Positions 8,608 through 17,481 are shown, numbered from the stretch's first letter. The stretch: 64,000 bases of DNA from Neobacillus citreus (GCF_018343545.2 NZ_JAGYPE020000001.1:114159-178158), one strand, 5' to 3'. A program made the numbers and translations. Notes: generated by a model not told the origin, from the letters alone.

Positions 8608-8703
8608 GTTAAAACCCCCTTTTTTTCTATCTTATTTCTAATATTCTCACAATATCCTTAAATTCCTGCCAAAAAAATTCGACTTTTTCAAAAATTTATT
8701 ATT

Positions 8704-8741
8704 TTAAAAAAATCAAAAATGCAGCCAAAATGGTGGCTGCA
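8704..8741 (-). terminator. terminator after the short-chain dehydrogenase gene
   Basis: Minus-strand TGCAGCCA-CCATTT-TGGCTGCA perfect 8-bp stem followed by TTTTTGATTTTTTT, 60 nt past the stop codon at 8800. Confidence 0.85.
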
Positions 8742-8799
8742 CTTTATTTCTAAATGTTGGAATTAATTTCAAAAATATTCCACAAGAACTTCTTGAAAT

Positions 8800-9639
8800 T
8801 TATCTCTTAGGTAGTTTGTTTAATAGAATCCTCTCCCATCGGCTCCATGGGATCAGATTTTTAATGAGGATGGCCATTTGTACACCCTTACCAATAGGAA
8901 AACGTAATGCTGGTTTTTGCATTTTGGCTATTACTGCGATTTTTTGGGCTACCTCCCGTGGATCGCCAAACTTTTCTTCTCCGGATAGAATGTAATTTTC
9001 CATACCTTCCATTAGTCGGTAGTACGGTGAGTCGGGTTGGGAGCGGGTAATTTGTTTTCCTGAAGACCAAATACTGGTCCTGTACGATCCAGGCTCTACC
9101 AGTACTACATCCACGCCAAATGGCTTCATTTCCAGGCGGAGGCATTCACTCCAGCCTTCTAGGGCGTGCTTTGATGCCACATATGGTGACATTCCTGGAA
9201 AGGCGACAACGCCGCTGATGCTGCTAAGATTAATGATTTTTCCATGACGCTGCTGTCGCATATATGGCAAGATGGCTTTGGTAACTGCCATCACACCAAA
9301 AACGTTTGTTTCAAATTGTTTGCGGTATTCCTCCATCGGGAGCTCCTCGACAAACCCGGCAGCGGCGTAGCCCGCGTTGTTGACGAGTACATCGATATGG
9401 CCTAGAGATTCCGTTAGTTTGGCGAGTTGGTTGATTGAGTCTTGCGAGGTAACGTCTAGTTGGTGGATGGTGAGTTTATCTTCGATGTTTTCTTTCTTGG
9501 CTTCTGAAAGGAGTCCGCCGCTTTTTTCAAGATTTCTCATCGTTGCTATAACATGAAAACCCGACCGAGCAAGCTCCAGAGTTGTTAAAAGGCCGAATCC
9601 GCTTGAGGATCCTGTTACAATGGCAATCGGTTCGTTTAT
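8800..9639 (-). CDS. SDR-family oxidoreductase
   Basis: Short-chain dehydrogenase/reductase of about 279 residues. It has the nucleotide-binding TGSSSGFG motif, NNAG, an active-site Ser in NLSSISG, and YVASK (Tyr/Lys pair). The C-terminus is basic and hydrophobic (NLIPWSRWERILLNKL). The substrate is unknown. The start is odd: family homology begins at the codon complementary to 9637-9639, which is ATA, with an ideal AAAGGGGGAG 6 nt upstream. There is no ATG/GTG/TTG nearby. The next in-frame starts (TTG at 9753, GTG at 9750) lie in the loop of the preceding gene's terminator hairpin and would add 38 non-homologous residues. I therefore infer an ATA start, or a start codon lost by mutation. Confidence 0.8.
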   Translation of the reverse strand: MNEPIAIVTGSSSGFGLLTTLELARSGFHVIATMRNLEKSGGLLSEAKKENIEDKLTIHQLDVTSQDSINQLAKLTESLGHIDVLVNNAGYAAAGFVEELPMEEYRKQFETNVFGVMAVTKAILPYMRQQRHGKIINLSSISGVVAFPGMSPYVASKHALEGWSECLRLEMKPFGVDVVLVEPGSYRTSIWSSGKQITRSQPDSPYYRLMEGMENYILSGEEKFGDPREVAQKIAVIAKMQKPALRFPIGKGVQMAILIKNLIPWSRWERILLNKLPKR

Positions 9640-9730
9640 GGTAATCTCCCCCTTTAATAAAATGTAACAAATTTTTGAGAAATTTCTACAAAATCCAGCA
9701 GGAAAGTTACCTTTTTTAAAAAAACCAACC

Positions 9731-9766
9731 AAAAAAGGCCGTTCGCACACCAAAACGCGAACGGCC
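9731..9766 (-). terminator. second strong terminator downstream of csp
   Basis: A perfect 10-bp stem, GGCCGTTCGC / GCGAACGGCC, followed on the minus strand by TTTTTT. Together with the hairpin near 9800 it insulates the dehydrogenase gene from the cold-shock gene. Confidence 0.85.
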
Positions 9767-9781
9767 CAATTTATTTTTACG

Positions 9782-9813
9782 AAAAAAACAGACCCTATAA
9801 AAGAGTCTGTTTA
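9782..9813 (-). terminator. first terminator after csp
   Basis: Minus-strand AAACAGAC-TCTTTTATAGG-GTCTGTTT stem with a run of T residues after it, 15 nt past the csp stop codon. Confidence 0.8.
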
Positions 9814-9827
9814 ATTTTTAACAATTA

Positions 9828-10028
9828 TTAAGCTTTACGGACATTAACCGCTTGCGGCCCACGCTGGCCGTTTTCGATATCAAACGTAACTTCTTGTCCT
9901 TCGTCTAAGGTTTTGAAACCCTCGATTTGAATTGCAGAGTAATGAACGAAAACGTCTTCTCCGCCATCTCTTTCGATAAATCCAAAACCTTTTTCACTGT
10001 TAAACCATTTTACCTTGCCATGTTCCAT
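9828..10028 (-). CDS. csp: cold-shock protein (CspA/B family)
   Basis: A 66-residue single OB-fold nucleic-acid chaperone that melts RNA structure at low temperature and during growth. RNP1 (KGFGFIER) and RNP2 (DVFVHYSAI) are intact, as is the closing RGPQAVNV. Length equals Bacillus CspB/CspD. The ATG is preceded by AGGAGGCACCGAAAG. The gene is monocistronic with two terminators behind it. Which numbered paralogue it corresponds to cannot be told from sequence alone. Confidence 0.95.
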   Translation of the reverse strand: MEHGKVKWFNSEKGFGFIERDGGEDVFVHYSAIQIEGFKTLDEGQEVTFDIENGQRGPQAVNVRKA

Positions 10029-10140
10029 TTCTTTCGGTGCCTCCTAGCATAATCCCATAACTAAATTTTGCAAAATAATGCTTGCACATATATTTTTACC
10101 CGTATGCATTCCTCATATACCAATACCAAACAAAAAAATT

Positions 10141-10887
10141 TTATTTATCCAAAACCCATTTGCGAATAGCCTTCGCCACGCCATCTTCTTCATTGGAAGC
10201 TGTCACCCAGTCAGCCGTTTCCTTTACAATCTCCTGTGCATTTCCCATGGCTACGCCCATGCCAGCTTCTTTAATCATGGCCAAATCATTACGGGAGTCT
10301 CCAACAGCCATTACATTTTTCATCTCAATTCCGAGCCGCTCGCACACAAGCTTTAATCCTTGCGCTTTGTTAATACCTGAAGCGTTAACCTCTATGTTGA
10401 ATGGTGTGGAATTTGATAGTTCAAATTCACCTCTAGTTTCTAGCTCTTTAATCACAATTTCGCGAACGGCATCATCATGAATATTGAAGCCAAATTTCAT
10501 CCACTCGACCGAATGCAAATCCTCTGGCATTTCATTGTGCCAGTTTCGTTCCGTACTGATTGCCCAAAATGTCGCTTTGTGCTCATTGGCAAGCTTCAGC
10601 ATCCATTCAATTTGTTCAGATTTTACAAGCGATCTTCTCACAAGTTCGCGTTTTTCATCCCAAATCTCACTCCCATTTACAGTCACCAAAAAGGACGAAA
10701 GATTTAGAGAATCGGCATGATTATGACTATTTAAAAAAGATCGTCCTGTACTTAGAACAACAAATACGCCCTTATCCTGGGCTTCTTTGATTGCCTCACG
10801 GTTTGCCACAGAAATTTCATGCTGATTATTTAATAAGGTCCCATCCATATCAAGGGCAATTAATTTAATATCTATATGATTATTCAA
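10141..10887 (-). CDS. Cof-type HAD-IIB family hydrolase (sugar phosphatase-like)
   Basis: A 248-residue haloacid-dehalogenase-superfamily phosphatase. Motif I is DMDGTLL (nucleophile Asp near residue 14), motif II STGR, and the final motif GDSRNDLAM with VAMGNA after it. The cap region between about residues 85 and 180 is the alpha/beta type of the IIB/Cof class. Such enzymes dephosphorylate sugar phosphates, flavin or pyridoxal precursors with broad specificity; the substrate cannot be inferred. The start is TTG with AAGGGAG 9 nt upstream. It is monocistronic. Confidence 0.88.
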   Translation of the reverse strand: MNNHIDIKLIALDMDGTLLNNQHEISVANREAIKEAQDKGVFVVLSTGRSFLNSHNHADSLNLSSFLVTVNGSEIWDEKRELVRRSLVKSEQIEWMLKLANEHKATFWAISTERNWHNEMPEDLHSVEWMKFGFNIHDDAVREIVIKELETRGEFELSNSTPFNIEVNASGINKAQGLKLVCERLGIEMKNVMAVGDSRNDLAMIKEAGMGVAMGNAQEIVKETADWVTASNEEDGVAKAIRKWVLDK

Positions 10888-10994
10888 TTCCTCTTGCTCC
10901 CTTCTGTTCTGCTCATTACATTAGATTACCATTTTTGAATACGTCTTTTCAAAGAAGGAGACTTTTTAATTTACATAATATTTTTATGGTAACT

Positions 10995-11026
10995 ACAAAA
11001 AACTCCCTGCGATATTCCGCAGGGAG
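10995..11026 (-). terminator. terminator after the HesB-like gene
   Basis: Minus-strand CTCCCTGC-GGAATATC-GCAGGGAG perfect 8-bp stem followed by TTTTTTG. Confidence 0.85.
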
Positions 11027-11064
11027 GGAGATGAAAATAAGAAACTGATAGTTGCTCCTGATGA

Positions 11065-11370
11065 TTAATGATGATGGTGATGGCCGCCTCTGGATGGGTT
11101 GGTAATTACCCACTCTTCATTAGGTACTTGGAAAAATTGAATCCAAACACCATCCAACCATTCATTATCCTTTTCCAGAATAAAATCAATATCCTTATCG
11201 GATTTTACCACTTCATCCTTGTCGGTTGGTGTATCAAGCATCAGGTCATAATGGGCATGATCGCCGTGGATGTTGGAAACATAAACACGAAACAATTTAC
11301 CCTCCGCTTCCTCTTGTCCAAGCATTTTTTTCAATTCCTTTGCAGCACTACGATTTACTTTTACCTTCAT
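11065..11370 (-). CDS. HesB/IscA-fold (YneR-type) protein without cysteines, natural penta-His C-terminus
   Basis: A small 101-residue protein whose opening (MKVKVNRSAAKELKKML) and middle (FRVYVSNIHGDHAHYDLML) resemble HesB/IscA-like domain proteins of Bacillus. Classical IscA members bind iron-sulfur clusters through three Cys; this protein contains no Cys at all. Instead it has HGDHAHYD in the middle and ends in GGHHHHH, encoded by mixed CAT/CAC codons followed by TAA. Metal binding through His is a reasonable inference, but the role is unknown. It stands alone, with a weak GAGGGC-type ribosome binding site. Confidence 0.65.
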   Translation of the reverse strand: MKVKVNRSAAKELKKMLGQEEAEGKLFRVYVSNIHGDHAHYDLMLDTPTDKDEVVKSDKDIDFILEKDNEWLDGVWIQFFQVPNEEWVITNPSRGGHHHHH

Positions 11371-11397
11371 TTCTTCTAAGCCCTCTTTCTAAATTAA

Positions 11398-12099
11398 TTA
11401 ACGAGTATTTCGTTTTCTTTTCTCTCTAACCAGCTGGAACCAAATAAACGCGATGTATAACGGGATGGCTACATAGAGAAAGTACGGAAAACGATATTGT
11501 TCTTTTTTGAAAAATAAATAAATGGCGCAGCCTAAAAAAGCAGTGACAATAATTCCGTATTTGGGCAGGGGAACGTCCTTCAGGCTCGGGATTTTAACGG
11601 TGCTTACCATTAAGAAACAAATCACAAAAAAGGCGATAGGGAGAACAATTGATGGCATTTTGCCGTGAAACAGCGTTAACAGCGTTAACACCCCGCCCCC
11701 AGCCGTGATGGGTACACCTGTAAAATACTTTAATGAAGATTTCACCGCATTTATGTTGAAGCGGGCTAATCGATAAGCTCCGAATAATGGAAACAAACCT
11801 GAAATCGCCATGCCCACGATGCCATATGTAGAAAAGTAGGAGTAATAAGCCATCATCGCAGGCGCAACACCAAAGGTAACGATGTCAGCGAGTGAATCAA
11901 GCTCTTTCCCCAGCTCACTCTCCACACGCAGTATTCTGGCAATCCGTCCGTCCATGCTATCGAGCATCATCCCGATTAAGATCAGAATGGCCGCATTCTT
12001 ATAATCACCCTGGGCCGAATACATGACCGACAAAAAGCCAAAAAATAAATTAAATAGCGTAAACAAATTTGGAATACTGTTTCTAATAATATGTATCAC
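11398..12099 (-). CDS. pssA: CDP-diacylglycerol-serine O-phosphatidyltransferase
   Basis: Integral membrane enzyme of about 233 residues that makes phosphatidylserine, the precursor of phosphatidylethanolamine. The CDP-alcohol phosphotransferase motif is complete: DSMDGRIAR, then GKELDSLAD, giving D-G-x2-A-R-x8-G-x3-D-x3-D with all acidic residues present (about residues 47-70). Six or more hydrophobic segments follow. Start choice is uncertain: the GTG at 12099 overlaps its own GGAG. psd, often next to pssA, is not adjacent here. Confidence 0.9.
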   Translation of the reverse strand: MIHIIRNSIPNLFTLFNLFFGFLSVMYSAQGDYKNAAILILIGMMLDSMDGRIARILRVESELGKELDSLADIVTFGVAPAMMAYYSYFSTYGIVGMAISGLFPLFGAYRLARFNINAVKSSLKYFTGVPITAGGGVLTLLTLFHGKMPSIVLPIAFFVICFLMVSTVKIPSLKDVPLPKYGIIVTAFLGCAIYLFFKKEQYRFPYFLYVAIPLYIAFIWFQLVREKRKRNTR

Positions 12100-12240
12100 T
12101 CCAATTTAAACAATAAAAAGGATTAAATTAGTACCCTTTTATTCAAAATCATTCCTCTCTTAATAATATCTGTTAGGTTACGTTACTATGTCAATATTAT
12201 ATCATAACATATTTTAACAAAATTAATTTCAAAAACCTAG

Positions 12241-12268
12241 AAGAGGCTGTTTCGTAATGAAACAGCCC
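12241..12268 (-). terminator. terminator after the TerC-family gene
   Basis: GGCTGTTTC-ATTAC-GAAACAGCC perfect 9-bp stem just past the TerC stop codon on the minus strand, followed by a moderately T-rich stretch (TCTTCT). Confidence 0.7.
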
Positions 12269-12284
12269 CCCTTTTATGATTTCA

Positions 12285-13064
12285 TTATGATGCTTCTTTT
12301 TCTGACGTTTTTAATACTTTATCCTTTGAGAAGAGCCATCCGACTGTTGCAATTCCAACTAATACAACATAAAAACTTACCTTCCACTCGGTTGAGTGGG
12401 CAAAATCTTCATTTAATATTGCTAGTTCAGGATGGGAAAGTGTATAGACAGCCAGTTTTACCCCCACCCAGCCAACAATCGCAAACGCGGCAATCTCAAG
12501 GCCTGGGCGTCTTTCGAGAAGCTTAACAAACATATTAGCTGCAAAACGCATAATCACTAGACCAATAATTCCGCCGGCGAAGATGACCAAGAACTTTCCG
12601 CCATCTAATCCGCCTATATTCGGAAGCGACGTATTGGGAAGAACGACAGCCATGGCAACAGCTGCAAGAATAGAATCAACAGCAAAAGCAATATCCGCCA
12701 ATTCCACCTTAAACACGGTGGTCCAAAATCCACTTTTTTTACTTATTTCCTTTTTCTCTTTTCCTTCAGCGTTTCTTTTCACTACTTTACGGAAAATGTG
12801 ATTGCCGGCCATAAATAATAAATAAAGGGCACCAATGGCTTGAACCTGCCATACATCCACCAGGAAGGAAATGGCGAAAAGAGAAGCAAAACGGAAGATA
12901 AATGCACCAGCCAACCCGTAAAATAATGCCTTTTTTCGTTCTTCCTCTGGGAGATGTTTTACCATGATCGCCAATACCAAAGCATTATCCGCCGCTAGTA
13001 AACCTTCTAATGCCACCAAAATAATTAAAACCCAGCCGTACTCCAACAATAGAGATAAATCCAC
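12285..13064 (-). CDS. TerC-family integral membrane protein, predicted Mn(II) exporter (YkoY/MeeY-like)
   Basis: A 259-residue polytopic membrane protein. The signature acidic motifs lie within membrane segments: EGLLAADNALVLA near residues 20-32 and ELADIAFAVDSILA near 122-135. B. subtilis TerC proteins YceF and YkoY (MeeF, MeeY) take part in manganese efflux and metalation of exoenzymes. The gene lies directly behind a yybP-ykoY manganese-sensing riboswitch, which strongly supports that role. The start is GTG with AAAGGAGG 9 nt upstream. It is monocistronic. Confidence 0.9.
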   Translation of the reverse strand: MDLSLLLEYGWVLIILVALEGLLAADNALVLAIMVKHLPEEERKKALFYGLAGAFIFRFASLFAISFLVDVWQVQAIGALYLLFMAGNHIFRKVVKRNAEGKEKKEISKKSGFWTTVFKVELADIAFAVDSILAAVAMAVVLPNTSLPNIGGLDGGKFLVIFAGGIIGLVIMRFAANMFVKLLERRPGLEIAAFAIVGWVGVKLAVYTLSHPELAILNEDFAHSTEWKVSFYVVLVGIATVGWLFSKDKVLKTSEKEAS

Positions 13065-13120
13065 TATACAATTCCTCCTTTAAAAGGTTTTGGTTCATAA
13101 AATACCCTTTTGCCAAATAA

Positions 13121-13152
13121 AAAGGCCTTTACCGAATACAGTAAAGGCCTAA
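13121..13152 (-). terminator. second tandem terminator in the manganese riboswitch leader
   Basis: Minus-strand AGGCCTTTAC-TGTATTCG-GTAAAGGCCT perfect 10-bp stem followed by TTTTTATTT. It lies 14 nt past the first terminator and is nearly the same in stem sequence. Confidence 0.82.
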
Positions 13153-13160
13153 AAAAGCAT

Positions 13161-13193
13161 ATAAAAAGACCTTTACAGTAAAGTAAAGGTCTT
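13161..13193 (-). terminator. first tandem terminator of the manganese riboswitch expression platform
   Basis: Minus-strand AAGACCTTTAC-TTTACT-GTAAAGGTCTT perfect 11-bp stem followed by TTTAT. Its 5' arm overlaps the GCAAGACCTTT end of the aptamer, so metal binding and terminator formation can compete. Confidence 0.85.
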
Positions 13194-13284
13194 GCTAACA
13201 ACATCCAGGTTGCCAATAAAGCCGGAGAATAAATTCTCGGAATGACGACTTTATTGTAGCAGCTACTCCCCTTTAAAAAGGAAA
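13184..13284 (-). promoter_or_regulatory. yybP-ykoY manganese riboswitch
   Basis: The minus strand shows AAAGGGGAGTAGC, then AAAGTCGTCATTC, CCGGCTTTATTGGCAACC and finally GTTAGCAAGACC. These are the conserved loops of the yybP-ykoY class that clamp Mn2+. It leads into the TerC-family gene. High manganese should favour read-through of the overlapping terminator. Confidence 0.9.
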
Positions 13285-13354
13285 TATTCTATTACTTATA
13301 CTATATTAAACTTTTAAAAAGATGTCAATGTAAGTTTCTAAGAATGCAAATATT

Positions 13355-14887
13355 TTACAGTTCATAAACTGCGGAGTATTTTTTCTCGAGGTATTGCACC
13401 AGGTAGTCAGCATTCAATTCTTCACCTGTTACCTTGACAATTAATTCATTCGGTGTATAAAGCTTCCCATATTGATGAATATTTTCCTTTAACCAGTCCT
13501 GAATCGCATCAAACCTGCCATTTTCAATAAGCTGATGAAATTCCGGCAAATCCTTTTGAATTTTCCTTAGAATTTGCGCCGAATAGAGGTTTCCTAACGA
13601 ATAAGATGGGAAATAACCAATGCCGCCAAACGACCAGTGAACATCCTGCAACACTCCCACCGTATCAGAAGTCGGAGTAATTCCTAGGTAATCCTCGATC
13701 TTTTGATTCCAAATGCTTGGCAAATCCTTTGCTTCGATTTCACCAGCGATTAGGGCCTTTTCGATTTCATAGCGGACCATAATATGCAAATTATAGGTCA
13801 GTTCATCTGCTTCAACTCGGATGAACGATGGCTCAACTGTGTTAACCGCTCGATAAAACTCATCGACAGACACATTTGCAAGCTGCCCTGGGAATGTTTC
13901 CTTAAGCTTGGGATAAAAATAATTCCAAAATTCCTTGCTGCGGCCGACCATGTTTTCTAAAAATCTTGATTGAGATTCATGAATCCCAAACGAGGCACCG
14001 CTTTGAAGGACAGATTCCTCATATTCCGGATTAATATGCTGTTCGTAAATGCCATGACCCGCTTCGTGGATCGTGCCAAATAAGGCAGAGCGCACATTTT
14101 GTTTTAAATAACGCGTCGTCAAGCGGACATCCCCAATATTCACTGTTTGAGCAAACGGGTGAACAGTCTCATCCAATCTTCCAGCCTCCATATCAAAACC
14201 AATGATTGGCAGGATATAGCGATTAAATTGTTTCTGCTTTTCAACTTCAAAAGCCTGGTTGAAAATTTCCGACCTTGTTCCTTTACCATTCTTTTGAATC
14301 CGATTCAATAACCGTACACTGGATTCTCTTAGCTTTGCAAATAGCGGATCCAGTATTTTTACGGTTAAACCAGGTTCAAATTCATCTAGCAAAGCATCAT
14401 ATGGATGGTCCTCATAGCCATAGATTTCAGCGAACTTTCGCTTGTACTCTACAATCTTTTCCAGATACGGAAGGAAACGCCCAAAATCGTTATTTGCTCT
14501 TGCCTCCTCCCAGGCATCATTTGCCTGTCCTGTCAGCACCGAATAGTCCTGGAACATGTCAGCGGGAATGCTTTTGGATTTTTCATAAAAAGTCTTATAT
14601 TCTCTTACCTTCGCTTTTGTTGCTTCATCTAAAACTGCAGAATTCGCAGAAAGTGTTAAAGTAGTAAGCAGTTCACCCATTTCCGGCGAAACCGATAATT
14701 TAAAGACCTCTGTCCTTAATGTGCCGGCTGCCTTTGCAAAAACGTGTCTCCCTTTTTTCGGTGCCATCACCTTCTGATCCCAGTCAGCCAAACCGATAAT
14801 ACTTGAGTAATGCGTTATTTTTTCATCTAATGCCTTAAATTTCTCCAATGCCTGTTGTAATTTCGGCTCCAATACCTTCTGTTCCAT
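13355..14887 (-). CDS. carboxypeptidase M32 (Taq family)
   Basis: Cytosolic zinc metallocarboxypeptidase of 510 residues, the usual family length (B. subtilis YpwA 501). The zinc motif HEAGHG sits near residue 273 in GTIHEAGHGIYEQ, followed by the downstream ESQSR motif carrying the third ligand Glu, and DVHWSFGGIGYFPSY near residue 405. It removes C-terminal residues from peptides with broad specificity. ATG is preceded by AGGAGGGGG. No operon partner is visible; the next gene is transcribed the other way. Confidence 0.95.
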   Translation of the reverse strand: MEQKVLEPKLQQALEKFKALDEKITHYSSIIGLADWDQKVMAPKKGRHVFAKAAGTLRTEVFKLSVSPEMGELLTTLTLSANSAVLDEATKAKVREYKTFYEKSKSIPADMFQDYSVLTGQANDAWEEARANNDFGRFLPYLEKIVEYKRKFAEIYGYEDHPYDALLDEFEPGLTVKILDPLFAKLRESSVRLLNRIQKNGKGTRSEIFNQAFEVEKQKQFNRYILPIIGFDMEAGRLDETVHPFAQTVNIGDVRLTTRYLKQNVRSALFGTIHEAGHGIYEQHINPEYEESVLQSGASFGIHESQSRFLENMVGRSKEFWNYFYPKLKETFPGQLANVSVDEFYRAVNTVEPSFIRVEADELTYNLHIMVRYEIEKALIAGEIEAKDLPSIWNQKIEDYLGITPTSDTVGVLQDVHWSFGGIGYFPSYSLGNLYSAQILRKIQKDLPEFHQLIENGRFDAIQDWLKENIHQYGKLYTPNELIVKVTGEELNADYLVQYLEKKYSAVYEL

Positions 14888-15135
14888 ATTAGCCCCCTCC
14901 TGTTCTATTTTCCAATTGATGAAAAAACTGTTAGTTCATCCCCATTTATTATAAAGGAAAACTGGTCATTATGGAAAAAATTTGAAAGCCTTTTCAAAAT
15001 GATTTTTATTTCTTTTCTCCCTCATTTTTATGTCTGTATAAATTTTACAAATGGGCGGAAAATACAAACATTGTTCAAAAGATTTCCGAATTTATTAATG
15101 GAATTTTATTTCCTTACTCCAAGGAGGGCAATAAT

Positions 15136-17481
15136 ATGCAGGAAAACATTTGGATGTCGGTCGGAAAGCCTGAGCATCGAATAGATGCTTTGGAAAAGGC
15201 TTCAGGCAACATCAAATACCTGGCCGATTATTCCGCGCCCGGACTTGCCCATGCGAAATTAGTTACAAGTACTCATGCCCATGCCAAAATTAACGCAGTA
15301 GATGTTACAGAAGCCTGGAAGGTATCTGGAGTTCGAGCGATTGTGACCGGCGACATGTTCCCATTTCATATTGGCCCGATACTCGCAGATCGCCCACCGC
15401 TTGCTTATGAAAAAGTACGCTATTATGGCGAACCTATCGCCATTGTAGTGGCTGATCATGAATATCAGGCAAAAAAAGCGGCAGGCCTTGTTAAGGTCGA
15501 CTATGAACCACTGCCGATTGTTAATTCCGTTAAGGAAGCATTTCAGAGCGGCGCACCCCTAATCCATGAAAATTCAGGACAGTATATGAAAATTATCAGT
15601 AATGTTTATCCTGTTCAAGGAACAAATATCGGAAGCCATATCAAAATCCGCAAAGGTGATTTCATTACCGCTTGGGAAAACTGTGAAGTGAAAATAAAAG
15701 AAACCTATTCTTTTAACCTTTCAGACCATGCCGCTCTAGAACCACGCTGTACAAGAGTGGAAATTAGCCCAAACGGGAAGGTTATTGTCCATTCCACCAC
15801 CCAGTCGCCCTATACGATAAAAAAGGTGTTAAATCAGTTTTTTAATATTGAGGTGGGTAATGTTGTCGTTCACGTCCCAATGCTTGGCGGTGCTTTTGGC
15901 GGTAAAGGAACCGTTCAATTAGAACCGCTTGCTTATCTGGCCTCAAAGGCGGTAGGCGGGAAAATGGTTAAACTTGAGTATGACCGGGAAGAAGATTTAA
16001 TAACAGCCCCCTGCCATATTGGCTTAGAGGCTACGATTTCTCTTGGAGCTGATAAAGACGGCAGACTTATTGCAGGGCAATATAACTTTTTAATTGATTC
16101 AGGTGCCTATACTGATCAGGCTGCCGGGATTACTAGAGCCATGGCTCTTGATTGTACAGGTCCATACAACATACCAAACGTTTGGTGTGACTCCTATTGT
16201 ATGTATACAAACCATCCTTTTGCGACATCCTTCAGAGGTTACGCACATCCAGAGCTGACTTTTGCTGTGGAGCGGACGATGGACCAGCTTGCCAAAAATT
16301 TAAATATCGATCCGATTGAGCTACGAAAAAGAAATATCATCAAGCCGGGCGATACGAGCCCTACACAGACTGTCATTACTGCGAGTAATATTGGCGATGC
16401 GGAAAAATGTATGGAAAGGGCGAAGGAACTCATTCAATGGGATCAAGGTCAGCGGCTTGAAACCAACAATGGCAAGGTGGTAACAAAGGGCATCAGTACC
16501 TTTTGGAAAACTTCGACAACCGCAACAAATGCGCAGTCAGGTGCCATCCTGACTTTTGAATCGGATGGCAGCGTTAATTTAAATTGTGCTGCGATTGAAT
16601 TGGGACAGGGCACTAAAACAATCCTGGCACAAATGGCAGCGGAACGTTTAAAGATGGAACTAAATAAAGTCCACGTTACAATGGAGGTCAATACCCAAAA
16701 TGATCCGCATCAGTGGCGAACAGTTGCTAGCAGTACCACATTTTTAGCAGGCCGGGCAGTTATAGCAGCTTGTGATGATGCTATTTCACAGCTCAAAAAA
16801 ACAGCTTCAATCGCAATGGAATGTTCTGCCGAGGATTTAGAAGTCGGCGGCGGCCGGGTATATTTAAAACCAAACCCGGAATATGGCATAAAAATCGAAG
16901 ATATTGCCCTTGGATATAAATATCCCAATGGCCATGCAGTTGAAGGACAAGTAGTCGGGCACGGGAGATATGTCCAAAGACATCTAACCCCGATGGATAA
17001 GGAAACAGGCTTCGGAAAGCCCGGCCCCTGGTGGTCAGTTGGAGCCCAGGCAGTTGAAGTGGAATGGGATTCCAAAGACTGTACGTACAAAATTTTAAAA
17101 GCAGTAACAGTGCTCGACGGCGGCAGAATCATTAACCCCGCAACGGCCACACAGCAAATGCGGGGCGGCATGTATTTAGGACTTAGTTTTGCCAGTCATG
17201 AAGCGTTTATTTTTGACGAAAAGGGAATAGTCCAAAATCCGCAATTACGAACCTATCAAATCATGAGGTTTGGCGATCAGCCAGTAGAATACCTTGTTGA
17301 TTTCGTGGAAACACCTGCAATTGATGGCCCATTTGGGGCAAGGGGAATTGGCGAATATGGAGTAATTGGCATGGCTGGTGCCTTGGCAAATGCGCTTTCT
17401 TCTGCTGCAGAAGTGGATTTAAACCATTTGCCGTTAATCCCCGAACTGATCTGGAGGACCCGGGAGGAAAAGCTTAAATGA
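15136..17481 (+). CDS. molybdenum hydroxylase (xanthine dehydrogenase family), molybdopterin-binding large subunit, operon A
   Basis: Large subunit of 781 residues carrying the molybdenum cytosine-dinucleotide site. Visible are GGAFGGKG in the first Mo-co contact loop, SFRGYAHPE in the active-site arginine loop, GQGTKT, and the C-terminal GARGIGEYG containing the catalytic Glu. The loop is not AYRCSFR, so this is not a form I CO dehydrogenase. The substrate is unknown; aldehydes, purines or N-heterocycles are possible. ATG follows AAGGAGGG. Its stop overlaps the FAD subunit start (ATGA), and the order large-medium-small is compact. A paralogue with the same gene set lies at 22806-25136. Confidence 0.9.
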   Translation: MQENIWMSVGKPEHRIDALEKASGNIKYLADYSAPGLAHAKLVTSTHAHAKINAVDVTEAWKVSGVRAIVTGDMFPFHIGPILADRPPLAYEKVRYYGEPIAIVVADHEYQAKKAAGLVKVDYEPLPIVNSVKEAFQSGAPLIHENSGQYMKIISNVYPVQGTNIGSHIKIRKGDFITAWENCEVKIKETYSFNLSDHAALEPRCTRVEISPNGKVIVHSTTQSPYTIKKVLNQFFNIEVGNVVVHVPMLGGAFGGKGTVQLEPLAYLASKAVGGKMVKLEYDREEDLITAPCHIGLEATISLGADKDGRLIAGQYNFLIDSGAYTDQAAGITRAMALDCTGPYNIPNVWCDSYCMYTNHPFATSFRGYAHPELTFAVERTMDQLAKNLNIDPIELRKRNIIKPGDTSPTQTVITASNIGDAEKCMERAKELIQWDQGQRLETNNGKVVTKGISTFWKTSTTATNAQSGAILTFESDGSVNLNCAAIELGQGTKTILAQMAAERLKMELNKVHVTMEVNTQNDPHQWRTVASSTTFLAGRAVIAACDDAISQLKKTASIAMECSAEDLEVGGGRVYLKPNPEYGIKIEDIALGYKYPNGHAVEGQVVGHGRYVQRHLTPMDKETGFGKPGPWWSVGAQAVEVEWDSKDCTYKILKAVTVLDGGRIINPATATQQMRGGMYLGLSFASHEAFIFDEKGIVQNPQLRTYQIMRFGDQPVEYLVDFVETPAIDGPFGARGIGEYGVIGMAGALANALSSAAEVDLNHLPLIPELIWRTREEKLK

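Noticed and set aside
9640..9753. N-terminal extension of the dehydrogenase to a TTG at 9753
   Set aside because: It lies inside the loop and arm of the csp terminator hairpin, has no ribosome binding site, and encodes no family-like sequence.
11065..11090. Penta-His tail as an engineered affinity tag
   Set aside because: Mixed CAT/CAC codons, a native terminator and chromosomal neighbours on both sides point to a natural sequence.
15136..17481. Form I CO dehydrogenase (CoxL)
   Set aside because: The diagnostic AYRCSFR active-site loop is missing; the loop reads SFRGYAHPE.
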